Assembly: GCA_017643325.1 (NCBI GenBank)
Contig: JAEPNS010000112.1
Span: 1 to 9,056 of the forward strand
Reading direction: 5' to 3'
Origin: Alphaproteobacteria bacterium
Lineage (GTDB): Bacteria > Pseudomonadota > Alphaproteobacteria > UBA6615
DNA: 9,056 nt
Positions 6,479 to 9,056 of this stretch are shown one piece after another. Each line of letters starts with the position of its first letter. The first letter of the stretch is position 1. Below the pieces are notes generated by a model. That model was not told the DNA's origin and did not search any database. It was given only the letters and a program-made list of their open reading frames with translations. The translations under genes were made by a program, and so were the position numbers.

Positions 6479-8137
6479 ATGAGCGGAAACATGTTCCACG
6501 ATCTGCGCTACGGCATGGGCAAGCTGCTCTACGCATCGCCGATCTATCGCTACACGCTGGTGGGCCGGACTCCCGCGGAGCTCGCGGCGATCCCGCCGGA
6601 CGCCTGGCCCGGCAACGCTGAGCGGGGCGCTGCGATCTCTGCCGGTGAGCTTTCGTTTCTCGGCGAGACAGTGCGCGGCGGCGACCTCACCTGGCAGCCG
6701 GTCGGCATGTCCGACGCATGGCTGGCCGAGCTCCACGGATTCGACTGGCTGCGTGACCTGCGCGCCGTCGGGGGCGACGCGGCGCGGCGCAAGGCCCGCG
6801 ACCTGGTCGGGGACTGGATCGAACGCCAGGCCGGATGGCAGGAGATTGCCTGGCGCCCGGACGTGCTGGCGACCCGGCTGCATGCCTGGCTCAGCCATCA
6901 CGATTTCTTCTGCGCGTCGGCCGATGACGAATACCGCCGCCGCTACCTCGCCAGCATCGCCCGGCAGGCCAAGCACCTCGGCCGGGTCCTGCCCGGCGGT
7001 GTCGAGGGCGCAGGGCTAATCCGTGCGGCGAAAGGACTGGTGGCGGCGGGCGTGGCGCTCGAAGGATCGGACGCGTCGGTCCGGCAGGGATTGCGTCAGC
7101 TGGATCGTGCCACCGAACGGCAGATCCGGCCCGACGGCGGACACATCTCGCGAGACCCGCAGACACAGGCCGCCGTCCTGCGCGACCTGGTGGACGTGCG
7201 CAGCGCGCTGCTCGCCGCGAGCGAGGACATCCCGTCCTTTCTGCTCGCCGCGATCGACCGCGCCAGCCCGTTCCTGCGCATGCTGCGCCACAACGACGGG
7301 GGGCTCGCGCTGTTCAACGGCAGCGGCGAGAGCGAGGGCTGGCTTGTCGACATGCTTCTGGCACAGGCCGATGCCCGCGGCCGCGCCCCGATCCGCGCGC
7401 CCCACTCCGGTTTTGAGCGCATGGTGGCGAACCGCACGATCGTCCTGCTCGACACCGGCGCCCCGCCCCAGGCCGGCCTCGACAAGGCGGCCCATGCCGG
7501 AACGCTGAGCCTCGAGATCTCGATCGGCAAGGAACGGCTGGTCACGAACTGCGGCGCCCGGCCGGGAAACCGCGACCCCTGGGCGTCGGTGCAGCGTTCG
7601 ACGGCCGCGCACTCCACGATGGTGGTGGACGACACCAATTCCTCCGAGATCCTCCCCGACGGCACCTTCGGCCGACGGCCCCAGAGCGTCACGGCCGAGC
7701 GGGACGAGGATGACGGCAACCACTGGGTCTCGGCGAGCCACGATGGCTACGTGCCCGTCTTCGGCCTGACCCACGAGCGGCGGGTTTACCTTGCCGCCAA
7801 CGGTGACGACATTCGCGGCGAGGACGCGCTGACCCGCTCGGACGCGGGCACCGCCGCCCGCAACGCCCGCGGCTTCGCCCTGCGTTTCCACCTGCACCCG
7901 ACAGTCCAGGCCTCGCTCGTGCAGAACGGCTCGGCGGTGTTGCTGCGACTGCCGAGCGGCGCGGGATGGCGCCTGATCGCGGAGGGCGGCACGCTGTCAC
8001 TGGCGGAAAGCGTCTACCTCGGCACCGCCGACGACGTGCGCCGTACCGAGCAGGTGGTTGTCTCCGGAACTCTCGACGCTGACACCGATGCCGCCCGGGT
8101 CAAATGGGCCGTCAAGAAAGTTCCGAAGAAGAGCTGA
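6479..8137 (+). CDS. Heparinase II/III family protein
   Basis: This 552-residue protein belongs to the heparinase II/III-like family, named for polysaccharide lyases that cleave uronate-containing chains. The N-terminal half is alpha-helical and contains LHGFDWLRDL (85-94) and RPDGGHISRDPQTQ (217-230). The C-terminal half is beta-rich, with FNGSGE (279-284), a family His in AHAGTLSLEI (338-347) and RFHLHPTVQASL (469-480). No signal peptide or membrane segment is visible, so it is probably cytoplasmic, unlike secreted lyases that feed on extracellular glycans. Its true substrate is unknown. I recall homologues in Alphaproteobacteria between rsmB and purH, suggesting a conserved cell-envelope or housekeeping role. 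The ATG at 6479 has AGGA at 6470-6473; an ATG at 6491 (residue 5) is an alternative. It is last in the rsmB-rpe operon and looks intact to its TGA. It meets the kinase gene tail to tail with a 23-bp gap. Confidence 0.88.
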   Translation: MSGNMFHDLRYGMGKLLYASPIYRYTLVGRTPAELAAIPPDAWPGNAERGAAISAGELSFLGETVRGGDLTWQPVGMSDAWLAELHGFDWLRDLRAVGGDAARRKARDLVGDWIERQAGWQEIAWRPDVLATRLHAWLSHHDFFCASADDEYRRRYLASIARQAKHLGRVLPGGVEGAGLIRAAKGLVAAGVALEGSDASVRQGLRQLDRATERQIRPDGGHISRDPQTQAAVLRDLVDVRSALLAASEDIPSFLLAAIDRASPFLRMLRHNDGGLALFNGSGESEGWLVDMLLAQADARGRAPIRAPHSGFERMVANRTIVLLDTGAPPQAGLDKAAHAGTLSLEISIGKERLVTNCGARPGNRDPWASVQRSTAAHSTMVVDDTNSSEILPDGTFGRRPQSVTAERDEDDGNHWVSASHDGYVPVFGLTHERRVYLAANGDDIRGEDALTRSDAGTAARNARGFALRFHLHPTVQASLVQNGSAVLLRLPSGAGWRLIAEGGTLSLAESVYLGTADDVRRTEQVVVSGTLDADTDAARVKWAVKKVPKKS

Positions 8138-8145
8138 GCAAGAAC

Positions 8146-8167
8146 GATTAGACCGCCGATCTAAATC
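8146..8167. repeat. Imperfect inverted repeat between convergent genes
   Basis: GATTAGA (8146-8152) and TCTAAATC (8160-8167) are inverted repeats with one unpaired base, around a 7-base spacer. The repeat sits in the 23-bp gap at the composition switch and runs over the kinase stop codon. There is no long T run on either strand. It could be a weak bidirectional terminator, a remnant of an integration site, or chance. Confidence 0.3.
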
Positions 8168-9056
8168 TTCAGGTTTTGTAGAACCTTTTGACGCTCTTCA
8201 GCTTTCCGTCGCTCGCTAGCGAGATATTCCTCCCGCCGCTGCCTTTCAACAGCAAGTTCGTTTTGGAGCTCGTGATGGAGTTTTTGTGTCGCAGGCGAAA
8301 GCCATGATTTAAAAAAGTCCAGCACCCTTTGAGCGCTATCTCCGTTCACTTGGACAGAGGCTCTTCGACCGTGAAACTCAAAACGACTTGGGTCACATCC
8401 CATCACCGATTGATAGTTGCCCATCGACTGCAAAGCACGGACCCAGCGTGGACTAACCTCTTGATCGAGCTCAATCGTCAATCTGTTATCGTCCCAATCC
8501 GCACCGACGACGGTCGGTGGGCTTAAAGCCAGCGGATCATCTACCTCGTTTTCCGGGATTACTGTGGCATCGATTTGTGAGACCTTTTGGTGTGAAAAGT
8601 ATTCCTGTCGGCCTCTGCTAATTTCGTCACGCACTTCGCGAACCGCACCTGGTCTCCCATTGGGATCTTGCGAAAGCAGCTTTTCCACAATCGCATCAAG
8701 ATATGAGTGCTCGGGGGAGGCCTTCCCAACAGTCAAATAGTTGGTGCCCTGGGCGACCTGGGACGTAAAAAGCTCGTTGAGAATCAGTCCAAGGGAAAAG
8801 AGATCGGACCTTTCGTCCACTTCAGCACCGCGGGTTTTTTGTTCAGGCGATGCGTACTGAAAATTCGCTAAGCGAGCGTTAGTCTTTGTTTCTACCGCCG
8901 TTAAAAGGTCCTCTGCCTGAAAGCGCGCGACACCAAAATCAGAAAGCACAATATCTGTTAGGGCATCGCCGACAAGAATGTTTTCTGGCTTCAAGTCTCT
9001 GTGCACCACGCCTTTTAGATGAGCCGCCTCCAGACCATCCAAAACCTTTGAGAACA
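8161..9056 (-). CDS. Hanks-type Ser/Thr protein kinase with novel C-terminal region, N-terminally truncated by window edge
   Basis: The frame is open from the right edge to TAG at 8163-8161, about 298 visible codons; the ATP-binding N-lobe lies outside. The catalytic lobe is intact. The loop HRDLKPEN starts at 9003, with catalytic Asp codon 8997-8995. The DFG Asp is at 8940-8938. YASPEQ follows, then the helix-F motif SDLFSLG (Asp at 8805-8803) and NGRPGA. The GT normally found shortly before the Y-x-SPEQ motif is AN here (8868-8863). After the kinase lobe comes a segment of about 70 residues (roughly 8511-8293) that I do not recognise. It is predicted to mix strands and helices and contains DDNRLTIELD and FEFHGRRASVQVNG. 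A charged helix rich in Glu, Arg and Gln (8292-8164) closes the protein and is probably a coiled coil. No membrane segment is visible, unlike PknB-type receptor kinases. The TTG at 9042 is an internal leucine, not a start. Substrate and role are unknown; low GC suggests horizontal transfer. Confidence 0.88.
   Translation of the reverse strand, partial: FSKVLDGLEAAHLKGVVHRDLKPENILVGDALTDIVLSDFGVARFQAEDLLTAVETKTNARLANFQYASPEQKTRGAEVDERSDLFSLGLILNELFTSQVAQGTNYLTVGKASPEHSYLDAIVEKLLSQDPNGRPGAVREVRDEISRGRQEYFSHQKVSQIDATVIPENEVDDPLALSPPTVVGADWDDNRLTIELDQEVSPRWVRALQSMGNYQSVMGCDPSRFEFHGRRASVQVNGDSAQRVLDFFKSWLSPATQKLHHELQNELAVERQRREEYLASERRKAEERQKVLQNLKI

Larger units (their letters stand above)
8138..9056. 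other. Low-GC segment, possible island edge
   Basis: From about 8140 to the right edge base composition drops sharply. Hand counts give 28/60 G+C for 8161-8220 and 30/60 for 8881-8940, against 40/60 for 8041-8100 and 43/60 for 7381-7440. Codon third positions become A/T-tolerant. The change coincides with the end of the housekeeping operon. No tRNA, direct repeat or integrase is visible in the window, so acquisition is inferred from composition and context only. Confidence 0.6.

Noticed and set aside
8329..8526. 65-codon plus-strand open frame inside the kinase gene
   Set aside because: It is antisense to the kinase, has no ribosome-binding site or recognisable domain, and is short enough to arise by chance.
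1..9056. CRISPR arrays, tRNA or rRNA genes, insertion sequences
   Set aside because: No regularly spaced repeats, tRNA cloverleaf, transposase reading frame or terminal repeats were found on reading the window.

Overview
The window is a high-GC (roughly two-thirds G+C) chromosomal stretch of an alphaproteobacterium. The best evidence is the GcrA-type cell-cycle regulator and the DUF1674/SDHAF4 protein divergent from htpX, both typical of that class. The order htpX, rsmB, rpe, heparinase II/III-like gene also matches my recollection of alphaproteobacterial housekeeping neighbourhoods. I cannot name a genus; Rhodospirillales- or Rhizobiales-like is a guess.

Layout from left to right. The 3' three quarters of an acetyl-CoA synthetase gene (acs) runs in from the left edge, followed 25 bp later by a small ABM-fold monooxygenase gene. 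Convergent to these, on the minus strand, are a DEDDh 3'-5' exonuclease gene and, upstream of it, a 74-residue DUF1674 (succinate dehydrogenase assembly factor) gene. A 60-bp divergent spacer separates DUF1674 from htpX, a membrane zinc protease. A 183-bp intergenic region leads to gcrA, which ends at a clear Rho-independent terminator. After the terminator comes a likely operon: rsmB (16S rRNA m5C methyltransferase), rpe (ribulose-phosphate 3-epimerase) and a heparinase II/III-like gene. These genes serve separate housekeeping jobs (acetate activation, respiratory complex assembly, membrane quality control, cell-cycle transcription, ribosome modification, pentose phosphates); no shared pathway is evident.

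At about position 8140 the character of the DNA changes. GC falls from about 67-72% to about 47-50% in the lines I counted, and the last 900 bases hold one minus-strand gene. It is a Ser/Thr (Hanks-type) protein kinase whose N-lobe lies beyond the right edge. It has no visible membrane anchor, has an unrecognised C-terminal domain, and ends in a charged helix. From my recollection of related genomes purH would be expected here, so this looks like the edge of acquired DNA, possibly an island. It is the part most likely to belong to an undescribed system, but only its first 0.9 kb is visible, so no system can be defined from this window.
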